NCBI RefSeq assembly: GCF_017743995.1
Contig: NZ_JAGHRB010000008.1
Coordinates: 62,001 to 126,000 of the forward strand
DNA length: 64,000 bases
DNA from: Ruegeria sp. R13_0
Lineage (GTDB): Bacteria; Pseudomonadota; Alphaproteobacteria; Rhodobacterales; Rhodobacteraceae
Direction: 5' to 3'
The position numbers were made by a program, and so were the translations under genes. Of this stretch, positions 29,014 through 38,742 are shown piece after piece. The notes beneath the pieces are model-generated. The model did no database searches, had not been told where the DNA came from, and worked only from the letters and a program-made list of their open reading frames with translations. Within the stretch, counting starts at the first letter, position 1. The number at the start of each line of letters is the position of its first letter.

Positions 29014-29696
29014 CCTAGAAGGACTTGATCCCGTGACACATCCTGCTTGCGGCCTTCCAGCAGGATTTCGCCCCGACGCAGGACGACAAACCGGTCGGCG
29101 AGGTCGTAGGCAAAGTCGAAATACTGCTCGACCAGTAGGATTGCCATCTGACCCTGATCGCGCAGATGGCGGATCACTTCTCCGATTTGCTGGATGATGT
29201 TGGGCTGAATGCCCTCGGTAGGTTCGTCCAGCAGCAAGAGCCGTGGTTTCGTGATCAGCGCTCGGGCGATCGCAAGCTGTTGTTGCTGGCCACCGGACAG
29301 ATCTCCGCCACGACGATGCTGCATCTGGGCCAGAACCGGGAACAGATCGAAGATCTCATCGGGTACGAAGTGCTCAGCCGCGGGAAGACAGGCGAACCCG
29401 GTTTCGAGGTTCTCGCGCACCGTCAGCAGCGGAAAAATCTCGCGCCCTTGCGGGACATAGGCGACACCTTTCCAGGCCATCTGATGCGCGGGCAGCGGGC
29501 CAAGGGCTTCGCCATCCAGTGTCAGCGACCCGCCAGAGCGGGGATGGGTGCCCGAGATCGCCTTGATCAGGCTTGTCTTGCCGACCCCATTGGTGCCCAT
29601 CACACAGGTCACCTCACCCCTCTCGGCCTCCATCGAGATACCGTTGAGGATTTGAGAATGGCCGTAGTGCAAGGTCAGATCGTTTAGTTTCAGCAT
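29001..29696 (-). CDS. urtE: Urea ABC transporter ATP-binding protein UrtE
   Basis: One of the two ATPases of the urea importer, 231 residues, LivF type. Walker A GTNGVGKT (34-41), signature LSGGQQQQ (about 134), Walker B LLLLDEPTEG and a LVEQ switch (Gln at the histidine position, usual in LivF-type proteins). Last gene of the urtABCDE operon, three bases after urtD. Confidence 0.93.
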   Translation of the reverse strand: MLKLNDLTLHYGHSQILNGISMEAERGEVTCVMGTNGVGKTSLIKAISGTHPRSGGSLTLDGEALGPLPAHQMAWKGVAYVPQGREIFPLLTVRENLETGFACLPAAEHFVPDEIFDLFPVLAQMQHRRGGDLSGGQQQQLAIARALITKPRLLLLDEPTEGIQPNIIQQIGEVIRHLRDQGQMAILLVEQYFDFAYDLADRFVVLRRGEILLEGRKQDVSRDQVLLGVSV

Positions 29697-29699
29697 CGC

Positions 29700-30440
29700 T
29701 CAACGCCCCAGATAGACGTCAATGACGTCCTGATTTGATGTCACATGGTCCAGCGACCCCTCTGCCAGAACCGATCCTTCATGCAGGACCGTGACCTTGC
29801 AGTTCAGGCGGCGAACGAATTCCATATCATGTTCGACAACCACAACGGCGCGGGTCTTGGCGGCTTGTACCAGCAGATCGGTCGTATGTTCACGCTCCTG
29901 CGGAGTCATCCCGGCGGCGGGCTCATCAACCAGCAGAAGGCGCGGTTCCTGCGCTAGCAGCATCCCGATTTCGAGCCATTGCTTCTGTCCGTGGCTCAGC
30001 TCACCGGATTTGCGGTCAAGCTCGTCCTTCAGGCCGATCTCTTCGGCCAGCTCCTTGACCTTGTCCAGGTCGCTGTTCGTGGGGCGATAGAATAAGACCG
30101 CAAGCCAACCGCGCTTGTTTTTGAGGGCCATCAGCAGGTTTTCTCTAACGCTTTGGTCCTCGAACACGGTGGGTTTCTGGAATTTCCGGCCGACGCCGGC
30201 CTGCGCGATTTTCGCCTCGCTCATCCGCAGCAGAGAGACGGATTTTTCCCCCCAGATCACACGGCCTTCGTCTGGTCGCGTCTTGCCGGTGACGATGTCC
30301 ATGAAGGCCGTCTTTCCAGCCCCGTTCGGGCCGATCACGGCGCGCAGTTCGGCCTCGCCGATCTGGAAGGAGAGATTGTTGATGGCGCGGAACCCGTCGA
30401 AGGTAACCGAAACGCCGCTAACCTCTAGCAGAGTGCTCAT
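29700..30440 (-). CDS. urtD: Urea ABC transporter ATP-binding protein UrtD
   Basis: Second ATPase of the urea importer, 246 residues, LivG type: Walker A GPNGAGKT, signature LSHGQKQW, Walker B LLLVDEPAAGM and switch histidine in VVEHD. The frame is open back to 30743 within urtC, but ATG 30440 (MSTLLEVSGVSV) starts the conserved domain and overlaps the urtC stop by four bases. Confidence 0.93.
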   Translation of the reverse strand: MSTLLEVSGVSVTFDGFRAINNLSFQIGEAELRAVIGPNGAGKTAFMDIVTGKTRPDEGRVIWGEKSVSLLRMSEAKIAQAGVGRKFQKPTVFEDQSVRENLLMALKNKRGWLAVLFYRPTNSDLDKVKELAEEIGLKDELDRKSGELSHGQKQWLEIGMLLAQEPRLLLVDEPAAGMTPQEREHTTDLLVQAAKTRAVVVVEHDMEFVRRLNCKVTVLHEGSVLAEGSLDHVTSNQDVIDVYLGR

Positions 30441-31666
30441 TCCGTAGCCTCCTTTTCGCGCAGGGCGCTGTCGTCGGGTCCAAGCGGCGCACCGTGGCGC
30501 TGCGGCGCACGGCGGTTGGTCCAGAGGTCGAACAGCCCTCCGATACCCTTTGGTGCAAACAGGGTTACCAGCACGAAGGAGACGCCCAGTAGCACCTGCC
30601 ACCAGTCGACCCATTTGATCGTGTAGAACCCAAGTGGGATGTCCGGCGCTTGTCCACCGGTGAACCATGTGCTGAGCAGGCTGACGAAAGCCGCCCCGAT
30701 GACTGCGCCGTACAGGCGTCCACGCCCACCAATGGCGACCCAAACGGCCAGATAGATCGAAGCGATGGGGGCCATCTCTTCGGGGTTGATGATCCCAGCT
30801 TGAGGGTAGTAGAGCGCGCCCGCGATGGCGGCGATACAGGCGGTCAGGGTGAAGACGGCCAGCTTGTAGACCTCGACCGAGTAGCCAAGGAACCGCACCC
30901 GCGCCTCATTATCTCGGATGCCGCGGATGACCGAGCCGAACTTGCCCGACACGACCCACGCCGCCAGCATATATCCCAGCCCCAGGGCCAGCGCCGAGGC
31001 CCAGAGGAACCAGATAGACACCACGTCCTGCGAGGCTGTGACACCGGGCAAGTTCTGCAGGCCGGACAGGCCGTTATTGCCGCGCAATCCGCTGTCGTTC
31101 TGGAACAGGTAGAGCGCCAGCGCCAGCGTCATGGCTTGGGTCAGGATCGACAGGTAAACACCTGTCACCCGGCTGCGGAAGGCAAGCCAGCCGAAGATCA
31201 GCGCCAGAAGTCCGGGCACCAAAACGACCAGTATCAGTTGCAGGGTCAGGCTATGGGAAAAGGCCCAGATCAGAGGGAAATCCGATGATCCAACCACGCC
31301 GAATATCTGCGTTCCGATGGCGTCCACGACCTCGGACGGGGTAGGGGGGATTTCGGCTTGCGATAGCGACTCGACCACGATCAGGCGGGTGCGCTCGTAC
31401 ATCAACCACATGCCGATCATGTAGCCTCCTAGGCCGAAGAAGGCGAAATGGCCCAGTGAGAGGATGCCGGTAAAGCCCCAGACCAGATCCATCGCCACGG
31501 CAATCAGACACAGGCACAGGGTTTTGCCCAATGTTTTGACGAAGCTGGTTGAGATCACACCGATCCCGAACCCTTCGGACAGGACGGTTACGCCCAAAGT
31601 GAACAGCGACAGGATGGCCAGAAAGACCAGCACCGAGGGGTTCTTGGCGACAAAGCTGCGTTCCAT
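30437..31666 (-). CDS. urtC: Urea ABC transporter permease UrtC
   Basis: Branched-chain-amino-acid-type (LivM) permease of the urea importer, 409 residues with about ten membrane segments, and the GILSLGHFAFFGLGGYMIGMW and YPQAGIINPEEMAPIASI stretches typical of UrtC. The polar C-terminal tail of about 30 residues is not conserved. Start three bases after the urtB stop. Confidence 0.93.
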   Translation of the reverse strand: MERSFVAKNPSVLVFLAILSLFTLGVTVLSEGFGIGVISTSFVKTLGKTLCLCLIAVAMDLVWGFTGILSLGHFAFFGLGGYMIGMWLMYERTRLIVVESLSQAEIPPTPSEVVDAIGTQIFGVVGSSDFPLIWAFSHSLTLQLILVVLVPGLLALIFGWLAFRSRVTGVYLSILTQAMTLALALYLFQNDSGLRGNNGLSGLQNLPGVTASQDVVSIWFLWASALALGLGYMLAAWVVSGKFGSVIRGIRDNEARVRFLGYSVEVYKLAVFTLTACIAAIAGALYYPQAGIINPEEMAPIASIYLAVWVAIGGRGRLYGAVIGAAFVSLLSTWFTGGQAPDIPLGFYTIKWVDWWQVLLGVSFVLVTLFAPKGIGGLFDLWTNRRAPQRHGAPLGPDDSALREKEATE

Positions 31667-31669
31667 GGC

Positions 31670-33622
31670 TCAATCCCCCGCCGCGCGGCCTTTGAGGGCG
31701 ATGATGCCCCTTGGCCGGAACTGGATGAAAATGATGATGAAGATGATCATGTAGGTCTGCGCCGCGAGGGTGTTCGAGGGGTTCATCCACTCGATCCCCT
31801 TTTGCAGGAAGCCAATCATGCCTGCGCCTGCCAGCGCCCCCCAGATGTTGCCGACACCGCCGACTACCACGGTCATGAAGCTTTGTACGATATAGTCGCT
31901 GCCCAAGTCCGAGGTGACCTTGGCGAAGAGACCAATCGCAACCCCGGCGATTCCTGCGATACCGGAACCAAGCCCAAAGGTCAGCATGTTCACCCGCCCT
32001 GGATTGATCCCCATCGACCCCGCCATGCGCGGGTTCTGCGTCACCGCGCGCATTTCAAGCCCCAGCCGGGTGCGTTTCATGATGTAAAGGAAAAGTCCCA
32101 GAAAGATCATCGCCAGAACGAAGATTGCGATGCGGATATAGCTGATCGAGACCACATCGTTCAGCACCCACGCCCCGTCTAGCCAGCCGGGCGCAGTCAG
32201 AGGCCGGGCCTGCGTGCCGAAGATGTTCTTGGCCAGCTGTTGAAGGGCGATCGAGATGCCGAACGTTGCCAGCAGTGTTTCCAACGGTCGTGAATAGAGC
32301 CAGCGGATCACCAGCCGCTCCATCGCGACGCCCATGGCGAAGGTGACCGCGAAGGCCATCGGGATGGCGACGATGATTGAGAGCGTATGGTCGGGGATGA
32401 ACTGCTGCACCACGTAGCCGGTGTAGGCGCCCATCATGATAAACTCACCGTGGGCCATGTTGATCACACCCATCACGCCGAAGGTGATAGCCAGACCGAT
32501 GGCAGCCAGGAAATAGATTGACGCCAACGAGATTGCGTCCAGCGTCAGGTCGAGGGTCTGATTTAGGCCAACCTTCAGCTCGATTTGTCCCAGCGCCTTT
32601 TCGGCGGCGGCTGTGACTTCGGGTGATGGTTCGGAATAGGTCTCAAAGAAGACATGTGTTTCCAACGCGGTATCGATATCGGCGTCGGCGATCAAAGCAG
32701 GCACGAGGCCGGCTTCGGCTAGAACAGCGTAAGCCTGAGCACGCGTGGCGTCAGAGTTCAGTTGCGCGACTGAAATGCCCCAAACGCGGCCGCCGTCGAT
32801 ATTGGCGGCCAGTGCGGCGCGTATGTCATCGGGCGACGTGCGCGGTGCAGCAAGATCATTGGCAACCAAAAGATCATATGCCTCATCCCGCGACAGGGCT
32901 TCCGATCCGGGGTCTAGAATAGTGGCGATATTCGCATCAGAAGGCAGATCAGTGCCCGCCTCTCGCTTCGTCACGACCAAAGGGTTCAGAGCCGCACGGA
33001 CGTCCACACTCAGATCGTCGGACATCTCTTCAATCGCGGCCACACGCGCTGCCGTGTCCTCGTCATACCCGATGGTCAGCAACCGCTCGAGGCGTTGCTT
33101 CTGCGCTTTCAGATCGGCATCGGGCTCGTCCTCAATCGAGGCGCGCAGCGGCTCCAGCAGAGCGCCTTCGGGATCGCGTTGAATAGACGTCAAAGCGGCC
33201 AGTCGCTTTGCACGATCTGAGTCGGTCAGCTGGAATTGCACCAGCGCCGTACCGATCATCGCGCGGATGCCGCTATTGGGTTTCAACTGTTTCAGGTCGG
33301 ATTTTTGATACGTGCCAACGACTTCTCCGGTGTCGAAATCGGTCAGTTCATACGATCGCCCCTCGGCCTTTTTGCCTGCAAAGAAAAGGCCATCCGACTT
33401 GCGCATCCACACGTCTTTGGCGGCCCATGTCTCAAGCATCACCTGTGCTTGCGGTAGACCACTGCTGGCAATCGCATCAATCGCAGGCCCAATCGTCTTG
33501 CGCGAGCTTTTGGCGATGATCTCCTGATGCTCTTGCAGGATCGGTTGCAGACCGGCCTCTTGCGCGTTGGCCGTCAGGCAGGCGCACAGGATTGCGAGGC
33601 CCGCAAGGAATAGTCGTAACAT
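31670..33622 (-). CDS. urtB: Urea ABC transporter permease UrtB with long N-terminal periplasmic domain
   Basis: LivH-type permease of the urea importer, 650 residues. The last 290 residues form the membrane bundle (MGVINMAHGEFIMMGAYTGY, then RALGLEMRAVTQNPRMAGSMGI-like EAA loop). Before it lies a signal sequence (cleavage near TANA-QEA) and about 330 residues of helical, soluble, repeat-like sequence predicted to be periplasmic. Proteobacterial UrtB proteins often have such an extension, but this one is at the long end. Separated from urtA by a hairpin. Confidence 0.9.
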   Translation of the reverse strand: MLRLFLAGLAILCACLTANAQEAGLQPILQEHQEIIAKSSRKTIGPAIDAIASSGLPQAQVMLETWAAKDVWMRKSDGLFFAGKKAEGRSYELTDFDTGEVVGTYQKSDLKQLKPNSGIRAMIGTALVQFQLTDSDRAKRLAALTSIQRDPEGALLEPLRASIEDEPDADLKAQKQRLERLLTIGYDEDTAARVAAIEEMSDDLSVDVRAALNPLVVTKREAGTDLPSDANIATILDPGSEALSRDEAYDLLVANDLAAPRTSPDDIRAALAANIDGGRVWGISVAQLNSDATRAQAYAVLAEAGLVPALIADADIDTALETHVFFETYSEPSPEVTAAAEKALGQIELKVGLNQTLDLTLDAISLASIYFLAAIGLAITFGVMGVINMAHGEFIMMGAYTGYVVQQFIPDHTLSIIVAIPMAFAVTFAMGVAMERLVIRWLYSRPLETLLATFGISIALQQLAKNIFGTQARPLTAPGWLDGAWVLNDVVSISYIRIAIFVLAMIFLGLFLYIMKRTRLGLEMRAVTQNPRMAGSMGINPGRVNMLTFGLGSGIAGIAGVAIGLFAKVTSDLGSDYIVQSFMTVVVGGVGNIWGALAGAGMIGFLQKGIEWMNPSNTLAAQTYMIIFIIIFIQFRPRGIIALKGRAAGD

Positions 33623-33648
33623 GTGGTGAAACCCGAGGTGTCTTTAGG

Positions 33649-33676
33649 GCAAGGCGGGCGATGACACCCGCCTTGC
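33649..33676 (-). other. Hairpin between urtA and urtB
   Basis: Perfect 10-bp stem, GCAAGGCGGG (33649-33658) and CCCGCCTTGC (33667-33676), loop of eight, lying seven bases after the urtA stop. It is followed on the minus strand by CCTAAAGACA, so it is not a U-tract terminator. Confidence 0.6.
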
Positions 33677-33683
33677 GAGAAGG

Positions 33684-34964
33684 TTAGTAGTTCGACAGGG
33701 TCTGGACGCAGGTCTTGGTCTCGGTGTTGTACATACCGCAACCCAGCTCTTTCCAATCCGAGATCAGAACCGCCGATTCCGGCAGGAAGTCGGTCCATGC
33801 ATCGCCCGGAACGACGTCGGTTTCGCTGATGATATCGAACTGACCGTCTTCCTGAATCTCACCGATCAGAACCGGCTTGGCCAGGTGGTGGTTCGGCAGC
33901 ATCACAGCCGTGCCACCAGTCAGGTTCGGGAATTCCTGCCCGTACATGGCCGAGCGCACCGCGTCGACCTCGGTCGAGCCAGCCTCGGTCGCGGCGTTTA
34001 CCCACATGTTGAAGCCGATGTAATGCGCCTCCATCGGGTCGTTGGTCACGCGGTCTTCACCCATGGTGGCTTTCCATGTTTCGACGAATTCGGCGTTCAC
34101 GTCAGTATCTGCTGATTGGAAGTAGTTCCACGCGGCCAGGTGACCGACCAAGTTGGTGGTATCCAGACCCGAGAGTTCTTCTTCACCGACCGAGAAGGCT
34201 ACGACCGGGATGTCATCGGCTGAAACGCCCGCAGCCGCCAGCTCTTTGTAGAAGCCAATATTTGCGTCGCCATTGATGGTCGAGATCACGCCGACTTTCT
34301 TACCATCCGCACCCAGCGCAACGACGTCGGCCACGATCTTGGACCAGTCAGAATGACCAAAGGGGGTGTAGTTGACGAAGATGTCGTCATCCGCGATGCC
34401 TTTGCCCTTCAGATAGCTTTCCAGGATATTGTTGGTGGTACGCGGATACACATAGTCGGTACCGAGCAGAGCGAATTTTTCGACCCCCAGCTCATCAAGA
34501 AAGTAGTCGGTCGCAGGGATTGCCTGCTGGTTCGGCGCAGCACCGGTGTAGAAAACGTTTTTCGAGGATTCTTCGCCCTCATACTGAACCGGGTAGAACA
34601 GCAGGCCGTTCAGTTCTTCGATCACGGGCAGAACTGATTTACGGCTGACCGACGTCCAGTTGCCAAAGATCACATCCACCTCATGCACGGTCAGCAGCTC
34701 GCGCGCTTTTTCAGCAAATAGCGGCCAGTCCGAGGCCGGGTCGACCACAACCGCCTCAAGCTTCTTGCCCAGCAGGCCGCCCTTGGCGTTTTGCTGGTCG
34801 ATCAGCATCAGCATCGTGTCTTTCAGCGTGGTTTCCGAGATTGCCATCGTGCCAGACAGCGAATGCAGCACGCCAACCTTGATCGTGTCTTCAGCCGACA
34901 GTGCAGCGGTGGCCATGGCCGCAAATACCAGTGATCCGACGAGCGTGGATTTGAGCGATTTCAT
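33684..34964 (-). CDS. urtA: Urea ABC transporter substrate-binding protein UrtA
   Basis: Periplasmic urea binder, 426 residues with signal peptide (cleavage near AALSA-EDT). The type-I periplasmic-binding fold shows the UrtA features VGVLHSLSGTMAISE, GNWTSVSRKSVLPV and GLLFYPVQYEGEE. ATG 34964 has a strong AGGAGG site. First gene of urtABCDE, divergent from the urease operon. Confidence 0.95.
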   Translation of the reverse strand: MKSLKSTLVGSLVFAAMATAALSAEDTIKVGVLHSLSGTMAISETTLKDTMLMLIDQQNAKGGLLGKKLEAVVVDPASDWPLFAEKARELLTVHEVDVIFGNWTSVSRKSVLPVIEELNGLLFYPVQYEGEESSKNVFYTGAAPNQQAIPATDYFLDELGVEKFALLGTDYVYPRTTNNILESYLKGKGIADDDIFVNYTPFGHSDWSKIVADVVALGADGKKVGVISTINGDANIGFYKELAAAGVSADDIPVVAFSVGEEELSGLDTTNLVGHLAAWNYFQSADTDVNAEFVETWKATMGEDRVTNDPMEAHYIGFNMWVNAATEAGSTEVDAVRSAMYGQEFPNLTGGTAVMLPNHHLAKPVLIGEIQEDGQFDIISETDVVPGDAWTDFLPESAVLISDWKELGCGMYNTETKTCVQTLSNY

Positions 34965-35160
34965 GTAATCCTCCTGGGCGGGGCCGGGAGAGAGGGCTTG
35001 CACAAAGGCGCACTCTTCTTCTACCTGATCCCCGCAACTGTTGTTGCGTTATCGTGTGGCGGTTGTGTCCGAGGTCCAATTCGCGCAGCCGTCACACACC
35101 CTTCGAGGCGTTTCCCCCGACGAGCACCCATACGGTTTCTGCATCGCGGCAATCTTGGCA

Positions 35161-35213
35161 ACCTGTCGATCAGGTAAATGCAAAAATCAGCCGCATCTGA
35201 TTAATTTTTAATC
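35161..35213. promoter_or_regulatory. Intergenic region between urtA and ureD with two dyads
   Basis: The 250-base gap between urtA and the first possible ureD start must hold both promoters. It contains ACCTG-N5-CAGGT (35161-35175) and GATTAA-TTT-TTAATC (35199-35213). No convincing sigma-54 or sigma-70 promoter could be placed. These dyads are candidate sites for nitrogen control of both operons. Confidence 0.35.
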
Positions 35214-35215
35214 CA

Positions 35216-36181
35216 TTGCCTGAGTGTGTGCAAAAAATTTGGTCACCTGCATCGGTTTTGTGTTCGATTGCGACGCCCAAGAATGGTTTTCCGCCATCCG
35301 AGGCCCGAAACACGGGGCATGAACTGACGCCTCGGGGGTGCCCAATTACTAGTCTTGCCCAAATAACACCCACAGCGGACAAAACCCCGCCCCGTGCCAA
35401 GGGGGCCGTGTCGATTAGCACCAAACCGTTGGGCATGCGGTCGGTTCTGGACGTATTCCGCCAATCTGGTTCTTCTAAGTGCTTGTTCCCTCGTACTGAA
35501 TCGCGCGCGTTGGACGCGGTTTTGCTGAACACTGCTGGCGGCGTCACCGGTGGGGATGCGTTTCGGTTCACCGGAACAGCGGGTGAAGGTACCACTCTGA
35601 CAATGACGACGCAGGCGTGTGAGCGCGCTTACAAGGCGCAGCCCGGTCCCTATGGTCAGGTCGTCAATCACCTGGCCGTCGCGCCCGGTGCTCGCATGAA
35701 CTGGATGCCGCAAGAGACAATCCTGTTCAACGGTAGTGCTCTGGATCGTCGACTACTGGTCGAAATGGAGCCGGACGCGACGCTGCTGATGGTCGAGCCT
35801 TTGGTCTTTGGGCGCGCGGCGATGGGCGAAAACCTGACCGATATCCGTCTGTGGGACCGGATCGAAATACGGCGCGGTGGAGCCCCTCTGTTCCTAGACA
35901 CAATGCGATTTGCCGGCGACCTGCACGCCCATCTTTTGAGACCTCATATGGCAGACGGGGCGGGTGCAATGGCTCTGGTCGTCTTTGCCTGCAGTTCGGC
36001 CGAGGGTCAGTTGGACACGGTGCGCCGGATGCTGCCCGACACGGCGGGTGCCACGCTGATCCAAAACGATCTGCTGGTGATCCGGATGCTGGCCGAAAAC
36101 AGCTTTGCCCTGCGCCGTGCGCTGATGCCGATTCTGCGGCAGCTCAACAACAACACTCTTCCCCGATGCTGGATGATCTAA
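35216..36181 (+). CDS. ureD: Urease accessory protein UreD (start uncertain)
   Basis: UreD (UreH) scaffolds nickel delivery to apo-urease with UreF and UreG. Conserved stretches include [36 protein letters not shown] and [12 protein letters not shown], and the C-terminus NTLPRCWMI is typical. UreD-like sequence begins only near 35378 (DKTPPRAKG). No ATG, GTG or TTG is in frame close to that point; the nearest upstream are TTG 35258, GTG 35228 and TTG 35216, which add 40-54 residues unlike the family. Given here as the longest frame. First gene of ureDABCEFG, ending one base before ureA. Confidence 0.88.
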   Translation: MPECVQKIWSPASVLCSIATPKNGFPPSEARNTGHELTPRGCPITSLAQITPTADKTPPRAKGAVSISTKPLGMRSVLDVFRQSGSSKCLFPRTESRALDAVLLNTAGGVTGGDAFRFTGTAGEGTTLTMTTQACERAYKAQPGPYGQVVNHLAVAPGARMNWMPQETILFNGSALDRRLLVEMEPDATLLMVEPLVFGRAAMGENLTDIRLWDRIEIRRGGAPLFLDTMRFAGDLHAHLLRPHMADGAGAMALVVFACSSAEGQLDTVRRMLPDTAGATLIQNDLLVIRMLAENSFALRRALMPILRQLNNNTLPRCWMI

Positions 36182-36182
36182 G

Positions 36183-36485
36183 ATGAACCTGACCCCCCGT
36201 GAAAAAGACAAGCTGATGGTCGCCATGGCCGCCGAAGTTGCCCGCAAACGCCTTGCCCGAGGGGTCAGGCTGAACCACCCCGAGGCCATCGCCCTGATCA
36301 CCGACGCTGTTGTCGAAGGTGCGCGCGACGGTCGCTCGGTGGCTGACATGATGCAGGCCGGAGCCGAAGTGATCACCCGGGATCAATGCATGGAGGGTGT
36401 GCCCGAGATGATCCACGAGGTTCAGGTCGAAGCCACCTTTCCCGACGGCACCAAGCTTGTGACCGTCCACAACCCCATTCGCTAA
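36183..36485 (+). CDS. ureA: Urease gamma subunit UreA
   Basis: Smallest structural subunit of urease, 100 residues, the standard length. [24 protein letters not shown] and the C-terminal [11 protein letters not shown] are family hallmarks. It begins one base after the ureD stop and is followed, unusually, by a small membrane-protein gene before ureB. Confidence 0.96.
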   Translation: MNLTPREKDKLMVAMAAEVARKRLARGVRLNHPEAIALITDAVVEGARDGRSVADMMQAGAEVITRDQCMEGVPEMIHEVQVEATFPDGTKLVTVHNPIR

Positions 36486-36500
36486 CAAAGGAACCAAGAT

Positions 36501-36662
36501 ATGACCCGTATGCTTTTCCCTGCTCTGATCGTTGCTGGCCCTGCTGCAGCCCACACCGATACGCATATCCATGCGCACGGCACGGACTATGCGACCCTTG
36601 GCGTTGGTCTGGCAGTTGTCGCAGTGGCCGCGATCGCGCTGATGGTAAAGTTGAACAAATGA
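36501..36662 (+). CDS. 53-residue His-rich membrane protein between ureA and ureB
   Basis: A short gene read directly from the sequence. ATG 36501 has an AAAGGAA ribosome site eight bases upstream, and its TGA overlaps the ureB ATG by four bases (ATGA), so ureB translation is coupled to it. The protein has a signal-peptide-like N-terminus ([17 protein letters not shown]), then [10 protein letters not shown] with four histidines in nine residues (18, 22, 24, 26), and a single hydrophobic helix (33-49) ending in KLNK. It would place a His cluster on the periplasmic face. The position inside the structural genes suggests a nickel-related role, but I recognise no family and this is inference. Confidence 0.75.
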   Translation: MTRMLFPALIVAGPAAAHTDTHIHAHGTDYATLGVGLAVVAVAAIALMVKLNK

Positions 36663-36964
36663 TCCCCGGAGAGCTGTTCCCGGCCGAGGGTGAGATCACC
36701 CTGAACGCAAGCGCAGAGGCGATCACCCTGTTGGTCGCCAATACCGGCGATCGCCCTGTTCAGGTCGGCTCGCATTATCATTTCGCCGAAACCAACCCGG
36801 CGCTCGACTTTGACCGTGCAGCTGCACACGGGCTGCGCCTGGACATCGCGCCGGGCACCGCCGTTCGGTTCGAGCCTGGTCAGGCGCGCGAGGTCTCGCT
36901 GATCCCGATCGGCGGCGCGCGTAAGGTCTATGGGTTCAATCAAAAGGTCATGGGGTCGCTCTGA
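36659..36964 (+). CDS. ureB: Urease beta subunit UreB
   Basis: Structural subunit of urease, 101 residues. [27 protein letters not shown] and [10 protein letters not shown] are family hallmarks. Its ATG overlaps the stop of the 53-residue gene and its stop overlaps the ureC start (TGATG), so three genes are coupled. A longer frame exists from 36386 but runs through ureA and the small gene in another frame. Confidence 0.96.
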   Translation: MIPGELFPAEGEITLNASAEAITLLVANTGDRPVQVGSHYHFAETNPALDFDRAAAHGLRLDIAPGTAVRFEPGQAREVSLIPIGGARKVYGFNQKVMGSL

Positions 36965-38724
36965 TGCCAGCAACAATCAAACGTTTTGACTATGCTGCCA
37001 TGTTCGGCCCGACCACCGGCGACAAGCTGCGGCTGGCCGATACCGATCTGGTGATCGAGGTCGAACGCGACCTGACCGCTGAACGTGCGGGCGCTGCCGC
37101 TACCGGTGGGACGGGCGATAATGCGCTGCTCTACGGCGAAGAGGTCAAGTTCGGCGGCGGCAAGGTGATCCGCGATGGGATGGGGCAATCTCAGGCCACG
37201 CGCGCCGAGGGGGCCGTGGATACGGTTATCACCAATGCGCTGATCGTGGACCACTCGGGCATCTACAAGGCGGATGTGGGTCTGAAGGACGGCCGCATCG
37301 CCAAAATCGGCAAGGCCGGGAACCCCGATACCCAGCCCGGCGTCGATATCATCATCGGCCCGGGCACCGAGGCCATTGCGGGCGAGGGGCGTATCCTGAC
37401 CGCAGGGGGCTTTGACAGCCATATCCACTTCATTTGCCCTCAGCAGATTGAGGATGCGTTGCACTCCGGCCTAACCACCATGCTGGGCGGCGGGACAGGA
37501 CCGGCTCATGGCACTCTGGCCACCACCTGCACACCGGGTCCTTGGCATATCGGGCGGATGTTGCAGGCGGCGGATACGTTTCCGATGAACCTGGCCTTTG
37601 CGGGCAAGGGCAACGCCTCTCTGCCCGCCGCGCTGGAGGAGCAGGTCAACGCAGGGGCCTGCGCTCTGAAACTGCATGAAGATTGGGGCACGACCCCTGC
37701 CGCCATCGACTGCTGCCTTTCAGTGGCCGATGCGATGGACGTGCAGGTCATGATCCACACCGACACGCTGAACGAATCCGGCTTTGTCGAGAATACCGTG
37801 GGCGCCATGAAAGGCCGCACGATCCACGCCTTCCACACCGAAGGCGCAGGCGGCGGCCATGCACCGGACATCATCAAGATCTGTGGCGAGAACCACGTTC
37901 TGCCCTCGTCTACCAACCCCACGCGCCCCTTCACCGTGAACACGGTCGAAGAGCATCTGGATATGTTGATGGTGTGCCACCACCTCGACAAATCCATCCC
38001 CGAGGATGTGGCCTTTGCTGAAAGCCGCATCCGGCGCGAGACGATCGCGGCCGAGGATATCCTGCACGACATGGGCGCGTTCTCGATCATCGCCTCCGAC
38101 AGTCAAGCCATGGGCCGGGTGGGGGAGGTGCTGATCCGTACGTGGCAAACCGCCGACAAGATGAAGAAACAACGCGGCCGCCTGCCCGACGAGACAGGTG
38201 AAAACGACAACCTGCGGGTCCGTCGTTACATCGCGAAATACACCATCAACCCGGCGATTGCGCATGGCCTGAGCCATCAGATCGGCAGTATCGAGGAAGG
38301 CAAACGCGCCGATCTGGTCCTGTGGAACCCGGCCTTTTTCGGGGTGAAGCCCGAGATGGTCTTGTTGGGTGGCACCATCGCCTGTGCGCAGATGGGCGAC
38401 CCAAATGCCTCGATCCCTACGCCGCAGCCGGTCTATAGCCGCCCCATGTTCGGAGCATACGGCCGGTCGGTTGAAAACTCGGCGATCACATTTGTCTCGG
38501 AGGCTGCGCAAGCGGGCGGGATTGGTGATACACTGGGTCTGGCGAAACAAACCGTCGCCGTGCGCAACACGCGCGATATCGGCAAGCAGGATTTGCTGCT
38601 GAATGACGCAACGCCCCAGATCGAGGTTGACCCGGAAACTTATGAGGTCCGAGCCGATGGGGAGCTGCTCACCTGTCAACCTGCCGAAGTGCTGCCGATG
38701 GCGCAGCGCTATTTCATGTTCTGA
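36964..38724 (+). CDS. ureC: Urease alpha subunit UreC
   Basis: Catalytic subunit that hydrolyses urea to ammonium and carbamate. Nickel ligands are visible: His153 and His155 (SHIHF), carbamylated Lys236 (LKLHEDWG), His265 and His291 ([13 protein letters not shown]). The flap motif MVCHHLDKS and the aspartate in SDSQAMGR are also present. At 586 residues it is about 17-20 longer than the usual 566-570; the extra part is an Ala/Gly-rich insertion at about residues 39-56, before [11 protein letters not shown]. Such an insertion should lie on the surface near the N-terminal beta domain. Confidence 0.97.
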   Translation: MPATIKRFDYAAMFGPTTGDKLRLADTDLVIEVERDLTAERAGAAATGGTGDNALLYGEEVKFGGGKVIRDGMGQSQATRAEGAVDTVITNALIVDHSGIYKADVGLKDGRIAKIGKAGNPDTQPGVDIIIGPGTEAIAGEGRILTAGGFDSHIHFICPQQIEDALHSGLTTMLGGGTGPAHGTLATTCTPGPWHIGRMLQAADTFPMNLAFAGKGNASLPAALEEQVNAGACALKLHEDWGTTPAAIDCCLSVADAMDVQVMIHTDTLNESGFVENTVGAMKGRTIHAFHTEGAGGGHAPDIIKICGENHVLPSSTNPTRPFTVNTVEEHLDMLMVCHHLDKSIPEDVAFAESRIRRETIAAEDILHDMGAFSIIASDSQAMGRVGEVLIRTWQTADKMKKQRGRLPDETGENDNLRVRRYIAKYTINPAIAHGLSHQIGSIEEGKRADLVLWNPAFFGVKPEMVLLGGTIACAQMGDPNASIPTPQPVYSRPMFGAYGRSVENSAITFVSEAAQAGGIGDTLGLAKQTVAVRNTRDIGKQDLLLNDATPQIEVDPETYEVRADGELLTCQPAEVLPMAQRYFMF

Positions 38725-38742
38725 TTTGAAAAGGAGGCCACG

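Noticed and set aside
34965-35215. Sigma-54 promoter for urtA or ureD
   Set aside because: Closest matches have GG-N11-GC spacing rather than GG-N10-GC and weak flanking bases.
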